A stretch of DNA of 64,000 nucleotides from Oncomelania hupensis (Eukaryota > Mollusca > Gastropoda > Littorinimorpha > Pomatiopsidae): NCBI GenBank assembly GCA_036898135.1, contig CM072511.1:73256293-73320292 (forward strand). The letters run 5' to 3'. Position numbers and translations under genes: made by a program. The notes below the pieces were generated by a model, which worked only from the letters and a program-made list of their open reading frames with translations, did not search any database and was not told the DNA's origin. Positions within the stretch are counted from its first letter, which is position 1. Every line of letters starts with the position of its first letter. This document shows positions 34,768 to 48,200 of this stretch, piece by piece.

Positions 34768-37700
34768 TCTCTTGTCTGTGCTTGAGTTTGTGTGAGCATT
34801 TGTGTCCGGCTACAGCATAGTTAGGTATTGTTACCTTTGGTACTGTATTTACCTAGTACCTGTAAATATCATTTATGTGTACATACTTTGAATTATATTT
34901 TGTGCTTCAAAACTGCTGCTTATAAATTTGAAATGTGATAGGAGGAATATAGGTTTACATTTTAATGTTATTTTATTTTCACTGTTGGGGTGTCGGATAG
35001 CGCAGTGGTTGGAGCACTCGCTACTGTGTCGCAAGTTAAGCACCGTCCAGTACGGTTAGCACTTGGACGGGTGACAGCAAAACATGAAGTGAGGAAGGTA
35101 AAGCAGCGAGGGAGAGAGATGGGCATCAACCTCATTACGCTGGCCCAAGATAAGTGTGATCTCCAACATCACGTTCCCCTATGGCCACAGTGCTATGGGA
35201 CTACCTATTTTCACTGTAAATATCCTCTAAAATGTGTCGTCTTTTAATGTAAATAATGTTTAGTGTAAATAGGCACAAGCCTCGTGCACTTTATTGAAAT
35301 AAAACAACATAAAACTCCACCCTCTTCCTAGATGATTAATTTTTGTTTTAGTTGCATCCTTTTTTCATTAAAACTCCACTCTCACCCTCATTTTGTTGAA
35401 GTTTAACGTTTACAACCACCACTTGCACTATGGCAGACAGGGATAACTATCACAGGGAAGAGGGGAAGCAACCTTAACTCTATTCTGCCTGAGCGTGCAG
35501 CAGCTAAGCATCACTGCTGGCCTGAGCCTGCAGGGCCAGACTGTTGTGAAAACCACTAGTTGTACAAAATCGGCTCTTGCCTAGCTCAGTGCAGGCTTAT
35601 TGATATGAAATTTGGCATACTTATACAGGGCTGAGATTTAGCAAGCCAGGCTAAGGAGCCATCCGGGCTCTTAATCTGGGAAGTTGAAGTTGCCAAAATA
35701 TTTCTCAGGTTGCCAGACCCCTTGATTGAAAGCACGGTCATTTTTTTAAAACTGTATAACTATTGCAGCTAATAAACAAGATAAATTTCAACAACACTGT
35801 TTCATTTTTTAAAACAAGCACTGTATAATTTATTCATCATCGACATCCTCCTCCTCAATGTTCCAAAACTTGAAGGAGCTTGGGTGTGCCTTCTTCAGCT
35901 GTTTTTTTTTCTTCTTCGGACTTTATTTTTTTTGCTGGAGGCTCAGAGACACCGCTTAAAAAGCGCCACATCGTTCGAGATTGACAAAAGACTGAGAATG
36001 GGGAATATCGAAAGTACGGCAAATCTCGCGTGACTCATCAAGGAAGTCAGAGACTCGTTCCGATACACGCAAGGAAGCAAGAAGGCTAGGATCTCGCAGG
36101 GCAGTAGCGTTTCGCGGCGAGGGAAAGAAGAAAGTCTCGCGAGAAAAGGCTATTTTTACTTCGCAAATCCCTCGCTTTGCTAGCGTTACCTAACTTCCTA
36201 GCATGCATCGGAACGGGTCTCCAGTGCTGACTGCAGAAGTGGTTGGCGCGTGTTTTGTTTTACATTGCAAGTCAAAAGTCCGTGTACAGGTACAGAATCT
36301 CTACCACTGGCGGTATTTTCAAGTCGCCAGCCGGGCAAACGGTACTCCAAATCGAGCTCGCCACACACTATTTTTAGGGGCCATTGGCGAGTTGGCGAAC
36401 GTTAAAGCTCAGCCCTGCTTATAGAAAACTAATTTCTTTACAAAACTATATAAATTTTATGTTTGTTTAATAATAAAAACTGAAAAAATTCCTAAATGAA
36501 AGCCTCTTTCGCATTTTTTTCTTGAATTTTCACAATAACATTGAAAAAAAAAAGCATTTATGTAAGTTTTTTTTAGCTATTTAGGTAAACATTAAAGTAT
36601 ATAGATATTTTTTTGGGTAAATTTCCACAAAATATTATAGCAGCTCAACACAAAAATAGCACAGAGAGAGAAAGATCTTGATAGTCCTCGATTTTTCGTC
36701 ATTTAAAAATCAAATTGCACGCCAAATTCGCATCAGAACAAGAAAATTAGACCTGGCGGAAGTGACCCTATGTTTTATTAACATGGGAGATAACCGTGCT
36801 TTCAATATATTTTTGCAATGCGGAGTTTTCTCTCTTGGACCGTATGCATGTGTGGGATACTGGAATACCTGCCTCCCGACAGGTAGAAGAGATGCATGGC
36901 GGCTACTGGAAAACTTGCTTCCCGGCGCGGAAGAGTTAATCAACATTGAACCACCAGAGCCATCCTATTACTAAGATGGACAGCGAAAAATTGCCACTTT
37001 TATCTTGCCCTCCATGGGATTCGAACCTTGACGTTCCAGGTGAATGCTCTACCTCTGAGCTACGGCGGTGGTGTTCATCACTTCATGTAACAAACTTTTT
37101 TAAGTGTGTGAGTAAAAGTTGTGCACTTATCTGTCAAATAGTTGATATTTTCCCTACTTTTCTTCCAATTCTTTAATATAATCTTTATCATGCATCAACT
37201 TTGGAATAAAATCACAATATGTACAGACCTTAAATGAAATTAAGTAAATGAACTGTATCAACTTGAATGAAATCTCACCTTGGTCATATCCCACAAGCCG
37301 TGACTGGTCAGGTGCATGCCAAGCTCTCTCTTAGCATAAGTTCTCAGATCCCTGTTGAAATGCTTGTTCCCAGTCCACCCAACAAGGGCATAGAAGTACT
37401 GAGAGTATGGCACAACAATAAGGTCCACTCTTCTGGCTTTCCAATTCCTTGATGAGATTGCAAGGGCCTCTGCTGTATGCACAACACTCTTGTCTTCTTG
37501 GAATGATGCTTCTGACTTCAGTTTCTTTTCTTTTTTCAGGTTTAGTTTGTATCATCTTCATCTTCAACTGTTTCAACTTCAGTTTTACGCTTTCCAGAAC
37601 TAGAACCAGGTTCCTTTGTAGCTGTACTCCAAGCAAAAACTGAATCTGCTTTATCTTGTTCTTTTACTCTTGTAGAGCCGACATCATATTCTTTGGATAA

Positions 37701-39179
37701 TTTGTCAGGCAATCTTGCTGCAGAAGCAGTCTGACCACAAAGTGGCTCAAATCTGCAGATGCCAAGCCACTTCTCAAAGTGATCAAGCTGCCCTCTCATG
37801 CCCAGGAGCTTGGAATCGGAGTGAAGAACATTGGGGTTGTACGTTGAAGCTTCATGTCGTCCCATAAGGATGTGAGGGTGTAGCGCTTGCAGCAACGAAG
37901 GAAGAAGGCCCTGTTCTGATCCTTCTACAGGGTGGGTGAGAAGGATGTCAACATCATGGCCACTTTTCTTGCCTCTGGAAATATGGAGAACACAATAACA
38001 ATGGTGTCAAACTTCGCTCATAGCTAGAAGTATGAACATAGGAAGTGGTGAAGGTAATCTGGGATGATGTGCATGAAGCTTACGTAAAAGTCATATACAA
38101 ATGTTGCCCATATCTCCAAAATCTGCCATAGCTATGGACGGTCTCTTAAACCATCTAGAAACTTGTGTGCATGAGTGCCTGTAGCTCTGTCCATAGCTAC
38201 AAGCAATAGATAAGTGTGATGTAGCGTGATATTTTTAGTCCACATCGAGGTTATCCTCAGCATTTGAAATTAGCTAATCGGAGCACTTAAAAATACTTAC
38301 GTACGTCAACTCTCCACCATGGACTGTATGGCCAGTAACGTTATGTCACCACCCACATAACCAGTGGACTAGCAGCAAAGAGAGGCAACGTAGGCCTCGG
38401 CCAGTCTCAGTTATGAAATGTGGAAGAAAAGCAGCCCTAGTTTTATTTATTAGACCATGGCTGTGATTTTAGTACTTTGATCTTCCATCTTCCAGCTCGA
38501 GGAAAAGGAATTCTGCTACATTTGATGCGATGGAAACGATAAATAATGGGCCAATTGGAGCGATGAAGAAATTAGTTGTTTACTGCAGTTTGTAGAAGCT
38601 TACAACTACCACAAATTCTAGGTTGACCAACAATTTCACATAAATCTATGCCGGCACGTTGGAACCGAAACTCTGATCGAATTTCTCGATCATCATAATA
38701 ATCAAAAGGTTTCAAATGATCACTAAACACGCGTTCTCATCGAAATGCTCTTTGAAACGTAAGTTGATAAATGTTGGAAGCCATGTTTGCTCTCGCGAAT
38801 GCACTCTTAAGCCAAGTTATGTGCATACTTACTTACCGACAGAGTTACAATAAGGGGGTAGCACCCATAAAGTTACCACCAAATTTACGAACGACTGGAG
38901 ACTTATGATGGCTCATGCAAATGGTTTTTGGGCCAAAATGTCCATTGGTAGCTTTATTGCTAAAATTTACGTACAAGCTAGAGATACAGGAGTTCATGCA
39001 CACCATCCCCTTTGAGGCACATCCTTATAGTGTAAGCTAGAACAAGGATCAGTAAATTAATGCCAAAATCTCGAAAATGCATATTTTGACTCCTTCAACC
39101 CTTTCATGCTTGTTTTGCCAGTCACTTATGATCTGGAAAAATCAGGTCAAATATGTGAGTGTGCATTTATGTGTTTGTG

Positions 39180-39218
<39 letters not shown>

Positions 39219-42200
39219 ATGTACATGTCTATGCTCCAACTTTAAAACAATGTATACACAAAATCAAGATCATTTTCTTGACCGCTAAACAACATGAAGA
39301 TAGCATACATTTTTGTTTGGTTTATCGGCAAAAAAATCTTCATCTCAACAAAGGCCAACCAGATATTTCTTTTGTTCTTTTCTCTGTTTGTTGCGATGTG
39401 TGTGGGGTGGAGGGTTGTCCAAATTATGCTCTGCAAAGGAGAATATTTTACTTCTGCCAAACAATAGTTTTGTGCCACTGCAATTTCTCAGTTTGAAAGT
39501 GATTTTCTTTTACAATACTTATATACTTACTCTGATGAATAAAACATGACCAACATCAAAATATTAATGAGAAGTAGTAACTACAAATGTATTGCTTGTA
39601 ACAAACCTTCTAAAGCCTCCAACCAAAGTCATAATTACACCAGGCAACAGTTTCCCAGCTTGACTGCGAACAATTTCAAGAAACACCTCAACTTCTTTTG
39701 TGGTCACCGGTGTAGTTAGATCTTCATGGAACGCCAGACCTGCACTCCAAAAATTAGTTTGGAATAGGTATTTTTGTCATCAGCCTGACTACTTTCATAG
39801 CTCAACAGCATTGTAGAAAAGATCCCCTCTTTAGTCACAATGTCAAAATAAGTTCAGTATCATCAGAAGTATGTAAAAATGACAAATCAAATTTGAGACC
39901 AATGGAAATTTTTAAAATTTATTTTATGATAGTCAATTTGAAATAAAATTCGCACTAGTTCAACAAACATATTACTGACAACACCCTTTTTGAATCACTA
40001 CTGTTCAGAAATATCCTATCCAATTCTATCCTATCCAGTAACTCGAAAGTCGTTGGGGCACCACAGATGATCATTTAACCAGCGTTCTCCATCTTTCTCT
40101 GTCCTTAGCAACCCTCATGGATTCACTCAGTGTCAAGCCAGTCCACTCTTGAATGTTTTCCTCCCACCTCATTTTCTGTCTCCCTCTTCCTGCCTCCTTG
40201 CACCGTGCATTGCAGGATGGTCTTTGCAAGGCCTGATGCTCTAGTGATGTGGCCACACCATTGGAGTTTCCATTTCTTCACCACTGTGAGCATGTCATCG
40301 TGTTGTCCTATGGCTTATGTGATGGTCTGTCGGACTTTGTTGTTGGCGATGTGCTGGGTATAGGACATGCCCAGAAGTCTTCTGTAGTGTCTCATCTCCA
40401 TGCTTGGTGTTCTTCGTTATAGGTCTGCTGTGATGGTCAATGTTTCGCAAGTGTATAGGAAGATGGAGATAACAAGGGAGCGCAGCAGCCTTACCTTGGA
40501 GTGTAGACTGATGGTCCTGTCTTTCCAAATGGGCTTCAACGTTGTCAGGGCAGCAGTTGTTTGTGCGATCCTTAAGAGGACTTCCTGTTGGGACTTATTA
40601 TCTGATACAATGGCTCCTAAATATTTGAAGCTATGCACAGTGTTGAGGAACTGGCCTTGGACTTTGATGTCCTGTTGATGCCATATGCCCTGTGGGTTCG
40701 GGCACTGAATTGAATAAAACCAATTTTCCCGGCGTGTCATAAGAGGCGACTACCATGGGTGATGTCAGCACGGCATCACTGGGCGAAAGTCTTCTACACA
40801 GAAGTCACTGGCCAGGACGGAGAAACCTCATCTTACTACAGGTACGACTATGTGCTCGAGGCCAAGGTGAGTCATACTGTATTCGCAGATATCGGCTGTG
40901 GCCAACAGCCTGTAGAGGATTGGGCCCAGTCAGGTATTTCTTGCCCAAGACACTCTGCATGATGAAAAGAACCATTCCCTCCATACTGGTTCGGTCGTCG
41001 CCCGGGTCACCAAGGACCACGGCTTCCGTTGGCCACCAGGACAGAGGTGATAAGTGTGCTACTGATGGACAACTCAGCAAGATCCGCACATAATTTATTT
41101 CAATATTTATACTGCCAGGGCCCTACAAAAAGTAGAATGTCCATTTAGGCAGTGAACGAGAAACAACATCATCATAGGAACCTGGAATGTCAGGAAGGAT
41201 GGAAAATTAAAAGAACTGGCCCATGAGCTGGACCACTATCGATAGAACACTTTAGGTATCAGCGAACTGCGCTGGAAAGGGCTAGGGTGAAACAATGACC
41301 GACAAAGGCCACAAGCTTTATTTCAGTGGGAGAGATGACAGGCACGAACACGGCTAGATTCTTGGTCCACAAGAACATTCTAGCCACTCTCATGGATTGC
41401 CGCCCGCTCTCCAGTAGACTCACTACCACCTGTCTGAGCAGCCATTTTCAACATAACTATCATCCAGGCCTATGCCCCAACATCAGACTATGACGACAGC
41501 GAAGTGGAGGATTTCTATGAAAATCTGCAGGCTGTCCTTGACCAAGTGCCGAAGAAGGAGATAGTTATAGTGGAAGGCGACTGGAATGCCAAGGTTGGCC
41601 AAAATGTGCACCACAACTGGGGAGACACATGTGGACCCCACTGCAACGATGAGACAAATGACAGGAATCTAAGACTGTTGGAGTTTGCTAGATACAACAA
41701 TCTGATACTGGCAAACACGCTTGGTCTCCACAAAAAATCCAGACGATGGACATGGCACAGTCCCGGTGGGGAGCATCACAATCAGATCGATTGGGAGAAT
41801 TTCTTCTTCTTCTATGTTCTTGGAACATGCTAGAATTGATGGATCTCCGTTTGGTGTGTGCATATTATAGGTGCAAAGGTCAGAGCCATACTCTGTCCAT
41901 ATATCCAAAGCTTCTTGTTCTTCTATAAGGCACACGCCAGACTTGCTTTGGATTGTGGAGACCTTCAGCTGTTTAACACTTGTCAGCCGCTTCACAGTAT
42001 GGTAGGCCTTGTTGATGTTCTTGTTCAGACTGTTTTCTATTTCATTTTATCAGTACAACTTATGTTAATCTGATGAATAAAATTTGATACAACAACAACA
42101 ATATTTCATGGCACTGATTTTCTATCCAGTTCTACTTTGCTGTGTGCATGGCTTTTCGGATGTCATTGTTGATTTTTGGTGGTTGGCACCAGCTCCCTTT

Positions 42201-45200
42201 GAGGTGTTCTTTTTCTTCTCTCTTCGTTTGTCACACAGGTCCAAAAGTTCAGGTGTGATCCATGGTTTCTTTCTTTAAGCAGTGTTTGCCAAGGATCTCT
42301 GTTGCAGCATCTGTCACAGCTGAAATGAAGGTGGTGGTCATGGTGATGACATCTCCCAAAATGAGCAGTGGTATAAATTTCCATCTAATTGTGGCTTGGA
42401 ATATTTCTGCCACCTCTGGGTCTTGCAGTTTGTCCAGGTCAACTTCAGTCTGTTGCACTGTGCTGTGCTTAATTACTCTCTTCAAGTGGAGCCGGAAAGG
42501 CATTATCACAAGATCATGATCACTTCAAATATATGCTCATGGAAAAGTGTATCATTTGCCAATATTGATGCTTAATCTGAAGCGTTTCTTGACAATGATG
42601 TAGTCAATCTGGTTGTGATGCTCCCCGCTGGGACTGTGCCACGTCCATTGTCTGGATTTTTTGTGGGGACCAAGCGTGTTTGCCAGTATCAGATTATTGA
42701 ATCTGGCAAACTCCAAGAGTCTCAGACCCCTGTCATTTGTCTTGTTGCAGTGTGGTCCACATGTGTCACCCCAGTTGTGGTATGCATCTTGACCAACCTT
42801 GGCATTCCACTTGCCTTCAACTATGACTATTGACTATTTCCTTCCTCTGCATTTGGTCAAGGACAGCCTGCAGATATTAATAGAAATTCTCGACTTCGCT
42901 GATGTACCTGCATGATGGTGCCTGGATGACGGTGATGTTGAAAGTGGCTGCTCTCAGACAGAAGATAATGAGTCTGCCCATGACAGTTGCTAAAAATATA
43001 TATATTGAGTTTAAAAGCAAATTAAGCAAATTTGATTTATTGGGGTTGTTTTGGTGTTTATTTTTTTTTTTAGATTTACAAAAATTCTGTTTGGTTTTAT
43101 TAAGACCCTAATATATTGTGGATGTTAAAATGTAAGAAGAGGGGGTGAGTACATCGACTCACATGGCTGCATATATCTGAATACAGCAGTAAACATATTT
43201 ACCCCAGATAACCCTTTCATCTTTGTTAACTTGATGATTTTTTCTGACATCATCAATCGACTTCCATCCTCTGTCAATCCACTTTTTTGCAGTGGCTGAA
43301 CCAACTCCAAATACACTGGTAAAGTCCTGCAAATAGAACAATTGTATGTTAGTGTTACACTCAGTTCGATGTTGGTGTTTTCTATCAGTATCTGATTCAG
43401 CCCCAATGCTGAATTCCTGATAGGGTGTAACTCAGATTCGTTTATCCACGCAGCCCGCTCAAGCAGCATACAAGTCACAAAGTCGACGTATGAAGTTTTC
43501 CACTTTTATTCAGCACACATCAACAACTGCATACAATCGCTCAATCGTCTTTCCACTCTCAAATTTACTTTCCAACTAACAACAACTTCAACTCTCTTTT
43601 TTGAAACAGCACGGCACTTAAATAGTCTCTTGATACTCCCGAATAACCTGGATCAATCTCGTTTGACGCAATTTAACCAATCGCTTCTAACTTCGTCATT
43701 ACTGTCTTACGTCATACATATTTTCTTCTCCTTCCGGAACGTCCTCTTGCTTCGACATGTATCGAGAAATTTCTATCGATAGTAAACAAGCGGATCCAGA
43801 GAATTCTACAACTATATCGACTAACGAAAATTATCAACGTTATACAAAGCCTCTCCTAACAACAATGCAAACTCAAATCAAAGGTAAATAAACTCCATTA
43901 TTGAATACTTTGCAAAACGAAACGATTAGATCTATCGTGCGCGCTTCCGACGTACTACCATTCGCGTTTCAACGTAACAGTTAGAAATAGAAGATTTTAA
44001 AAACTAAGGCAAAGCCCATAAGAGTCATGTCACATCATCCGAATGGGCTCAATGACTTCAATTCAAAACAGCGAGTGATAGGATTCGAACTCAACTACAT
44101 TACATTACATTACACTATTGTTGCTTTAGGTCCAGCGGACTCTTCCAAGCCAAATCAGGACCGGACAACCCCCAATCCGCATAAAAGATCTGCTGAAACA
44201 ACCCTAGTGGGAAAACTGAATGCCCTCCAGTCACTTTACAATAAAGACATCCCATGCAGGGGACGGCTGAGGCTTCACCCCAACTTATCGAAACCCCATT
44301 TACAAAAACAAAATAGAATACAAACATCATTATAAATTATCAACAAAACACATACATATAAAATGCCTATATTGCTAAATAATAACATCATAGGAAGCCA
44401 TAGTGATCACCTGGCAGAAAGCGTCCAATATTCCCAAGCTGATCCAACAGACCTCATACACAAACAAGGAGTCTTGTCCCGGAAGAGTTTTCAAGAAAAA
44501 AGGTAGGAGACTGGTCTAGCGAAGAAGATGATAGTATAGCAGATTGATAGAACAGAGCAGGAATTAGAAAGAGCAAATGAGAGAGACAGCGACAGTGGGA
44601 ATGTAAAGCACTAAATTTCCAGAATGTGGGGATACTATTTATACTGAAACCCACGGCACCCCAACAGGGGTTCAAACTCAACTAAAGCACTAACACAAAT
44701 TCCAGATGAACAATTACAATCTTTTATTCAATGCACAGACACACAGGAATATGGGAAAGCTAACCCTACCCCAACCCTTAACCAGTCCCACAACCACAAC
44801 AATTAACAATCAATTACCTCCATTGGCTAATCTGTAACCCCTTAGACACTGGACACAAGATGCCGACACAATCAAGATATAACAGTATGAAAATAAAGAT
44901 GAAGTAATACAACTGATGGCTTATGTATACAATCACCAAGATTTGAAGAAATTAATTTAATTAATATTACACTCTTTATACAACAGCCTAATTCCGTTAT
45001 TCAATACAAAGCTTAACTAAATCGTCTAGAACTAACACACAAGTCTTTTGCCTTTCCTCAACTGAATTCCAGAAAATCACAGTCTGTAAGGAATCACTGT
45101 TTGAAATGTTCACTGTTTAATATATATGTTTATGTGCATGTAAGGTTGTATGTATGATTGTGATTGTGCATGGTCCTGAGTATGAAAACCCAAACGGCAG

Positions 45201-48200
45201 CCTCCCGGGAGTAGGGGTCTTGTAGAGCTCAGATGGCAAGGGTCGCGCAACGTCTTAGCTTCCCAGACAGTTTCGGAACAATGTTGAACCAACGCCCAGC
45301 ACCATACGACACCAGCGTGGGAGCAACAGCAACAAACAACCAGACAACCAGCCCAGCAATAGTAGTAGCACGTAGAAATAGACGTGGTAACAGATGTAGC
45401 AGTAGAAATACTAGGTAGTAGGTAACAGAAATAGGTAGTAGAACATAGGCCCAATCTGGTCAACAAAATAAAACCATCTTACTAAGCTATCCATTCACAA
45501 TGTAAACATAGCATGGGAAATAATTCCTTCCGCCGTCCGCTATCTTGACCTGTTTATTTATGCATCATAACAATTCACATTTCTTCTATAATTTATTCTA
45601 ACTTCTCATGAACATGATTATTATACAAATGCATTATATCCATTTCTAAACAACAATCTTGATTCATTCTCTCTATTTCCTATTCATCACCCCTCTCTCA
45701 TATTCATCACCCCTCTAGCATACTATAATACATCGTCACCTCTGACCTCGTTCGTGCAACAACCTCCACAACATTATTCCATAATACATTTCCAACAAGA
45801 AAATCATATTAAAACAATAGTATTTATCAAAATACTCCTTTTCCCCTCATCCATCATTATTCATTCGCGTATGCATGCTCATAGTGTATAGCCACTAAAG
45901 AATTAGGTTACTGGGCACCACTCACCTTCAGTTCTCGGCCTGTGAAGATACAGACACACACAATACCACAACACAACACAGTCTGTACGAGAGTCGATGG
46001 TTCTTTACTACTGTCTTATCATGATCTTTGGTCATCCTAGCATTGCGAGATGCCTAGGCCTTGGGCGGTCTCTAAAAGAAGAGCAAACACCCTTAGGAAT
46101 TTGCTCAACACAGAGAGCACACAGAACTGTGGCAGCAGAAATCCTCCTAACTTTGGTAAAAGTACTTTATTAACACAGCTCCAACAACCAGGGTTGGAAG
46201 ATTTAACGATTTAACGAATTAAATTTTTGGTTAAAGAAAATTTTACGCCTTAACGTTTTTTAAAAGTTAAAGAAAATTAAAAAAATTAAAAAATAAAAGT
46301 AACGATTATCAATTTTTATCCGTTAAAAATTTCGTTACATCAGTTTGATTTTCCACCACGAACAACAGGTGCCTACGCGCGAAGCTGGTTTGAACCAGTT
46401 GCAGCCAGTTTGAGGCGGTTTGGATTAGCCTATGTAGACATTGCCGCTACATTACATTACATTACATGATTATTGCTTTAGGTCCAGCAGACTCTTCCGA
46501 GCCAAATGAGGACCAGAGAAGTGAAAGAGGACTCACCCTGATCCGCATAAAAGTTCTGCCGAAACAACCCTAGTGGTAACACTGAAGGCAATCTACCAGC
46601 CAGTCACTTTACAATAAAGACATCCCACGCCGAGGCTATACTCCAACCCACCGAACCACCGTTTACAAAAACAAAATAGAATACAAACATCATTATACAA
46701 TCAACAAACCACATACATATAAAATGCCTACATTGCCAAATAATAACATCATAGGAAGCCCCAGTGGCCATTTGGCAGAAAGCATCCAATATTCCCAAGC
46801 TGATCCAACAGACCTCACACACAAATGAAGAGTTTTGTCCCGGAAGAGTTTTCAAGAAAAAAGGTAGGTGATTGGTCTAGCGAAGAAGAAGATAGTATAG
46901 ATGTAGATTGATAGAACAGAGTAGGAACGAGAAAGAACAAAGAAAAAAGACAGCGACATTGGGAATTTAAAGCACTAAATTTCCAGAAAGTGGGGATACT
47001 ATTTATACTGAAACTCACGGCACCCCCACGGGGGTACATTGCCACTAGCCTACCCTGCATCAGTTCATATTAAATTTTGAGATGTTGAAAAGAAGTTGGC
47101 TTCCTGCAGTGATTCGACTGATGAAAGTTTGCCAAAATCTTTTGAAGCGTTTATGGAATACTACGACTTTGTTGGAGGAAAGTCAGCTGAGAGGCTCATT
47201 TTAAAATTTAGATTCTTTTTATTCTAGCTGCTGTATTTGAATGCTTAGCTTAATTTCTTTGTCTCGTTGGTGTGCGTGGGTTAAAATGCTTGGAAGGGCT
47301 GTGAATGAGTGTTGCAAGCACAGATGAGAAAAAAATTAGTCTAATGTCTCTATTCTTGTTGTTAATAAAATATCAAATCAAATCACATCATTTGTTCTTG
47401 ATTTTTTTTTCTGTGTGTTCATAGATTACATGGGTTCTAACACAAGTTGTTTGTAATTTTTTAAAACTGCATACCACTTTTTTTTTTGGTCTGAGCTGAG
47501 CAATAAATAATCATTTATGTATTTAACGCATTTATGTATTCTTTTTTTTTTAAATGAAAGAAAATGTATTTCTTTAATTTTCGAAAAAAATTAAAGAAAA
47601 TTTATTTTTTTAACGTTTTACCCAAATTAAAGAAAATTTATTTCTTTAAAGAAAAAAAGTAAAGACTATCAATCCTGCCAACACACTGGTCATTCTTGCC
47701 CTTCTTAAGGAACAAGATCTTGGGTGGTTCCAAACACAAAACACAACCCTTATAAATGGATTCTACACTATCTTATAACAGTGGCAGTCACAATCTATCC
47801 AAAATGCAGTCTGATCACAATCAGTATCGACTTGACTCACACACTTTAACACCGCTTCCCCCAGCTCACAGTTCAAGGCACAGAACTCTGTTCAGGCTCC
47901 TAGAAGCTATCGAGCTATACGTAAAACAAGTGAAACCTTCAAAACTATTATACAATACGCAATACAAACTGCTGATTCATACTTTGCGCACAGCACGCTC
48001 ATAGATATGAAACTGTACACTATATACATCCTGACAAAGCATATATTTTAGCGTGTAACAACTTCGTGTCATCACAAGTCACATGCTTCTTATGGAATTC
48101 GCAATATTTAACATGAAAATGAGTGCCCAGAAAAAGGCAAAATAAAAGTGGCATTCAAATGCAAAGTAAAGCCTACCTTGATCTTTCAATGTCTTGAGAT

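Noticed and set aside
34987..35110. 5S rRNA gene
   Set aside because: Only the internal promoter half is present, embedded in a SINE.
34990..35247. 85-codon ORF over the 5S-headed SINE
   Set aside because: Coincides with SINE promoter sequence; no protein-like features.
36678..36974. 98-codon plus-strand ORF in polymerase intron 5
   Set aside because: No recognised domain, no splice or promoter context. Considered as an antisense exon but not supported.
37006..37072. Functional tRNA gene
   Set aside because: Arms do not pair and the variable loop is missing; kept only as a tRNA-like remnant.
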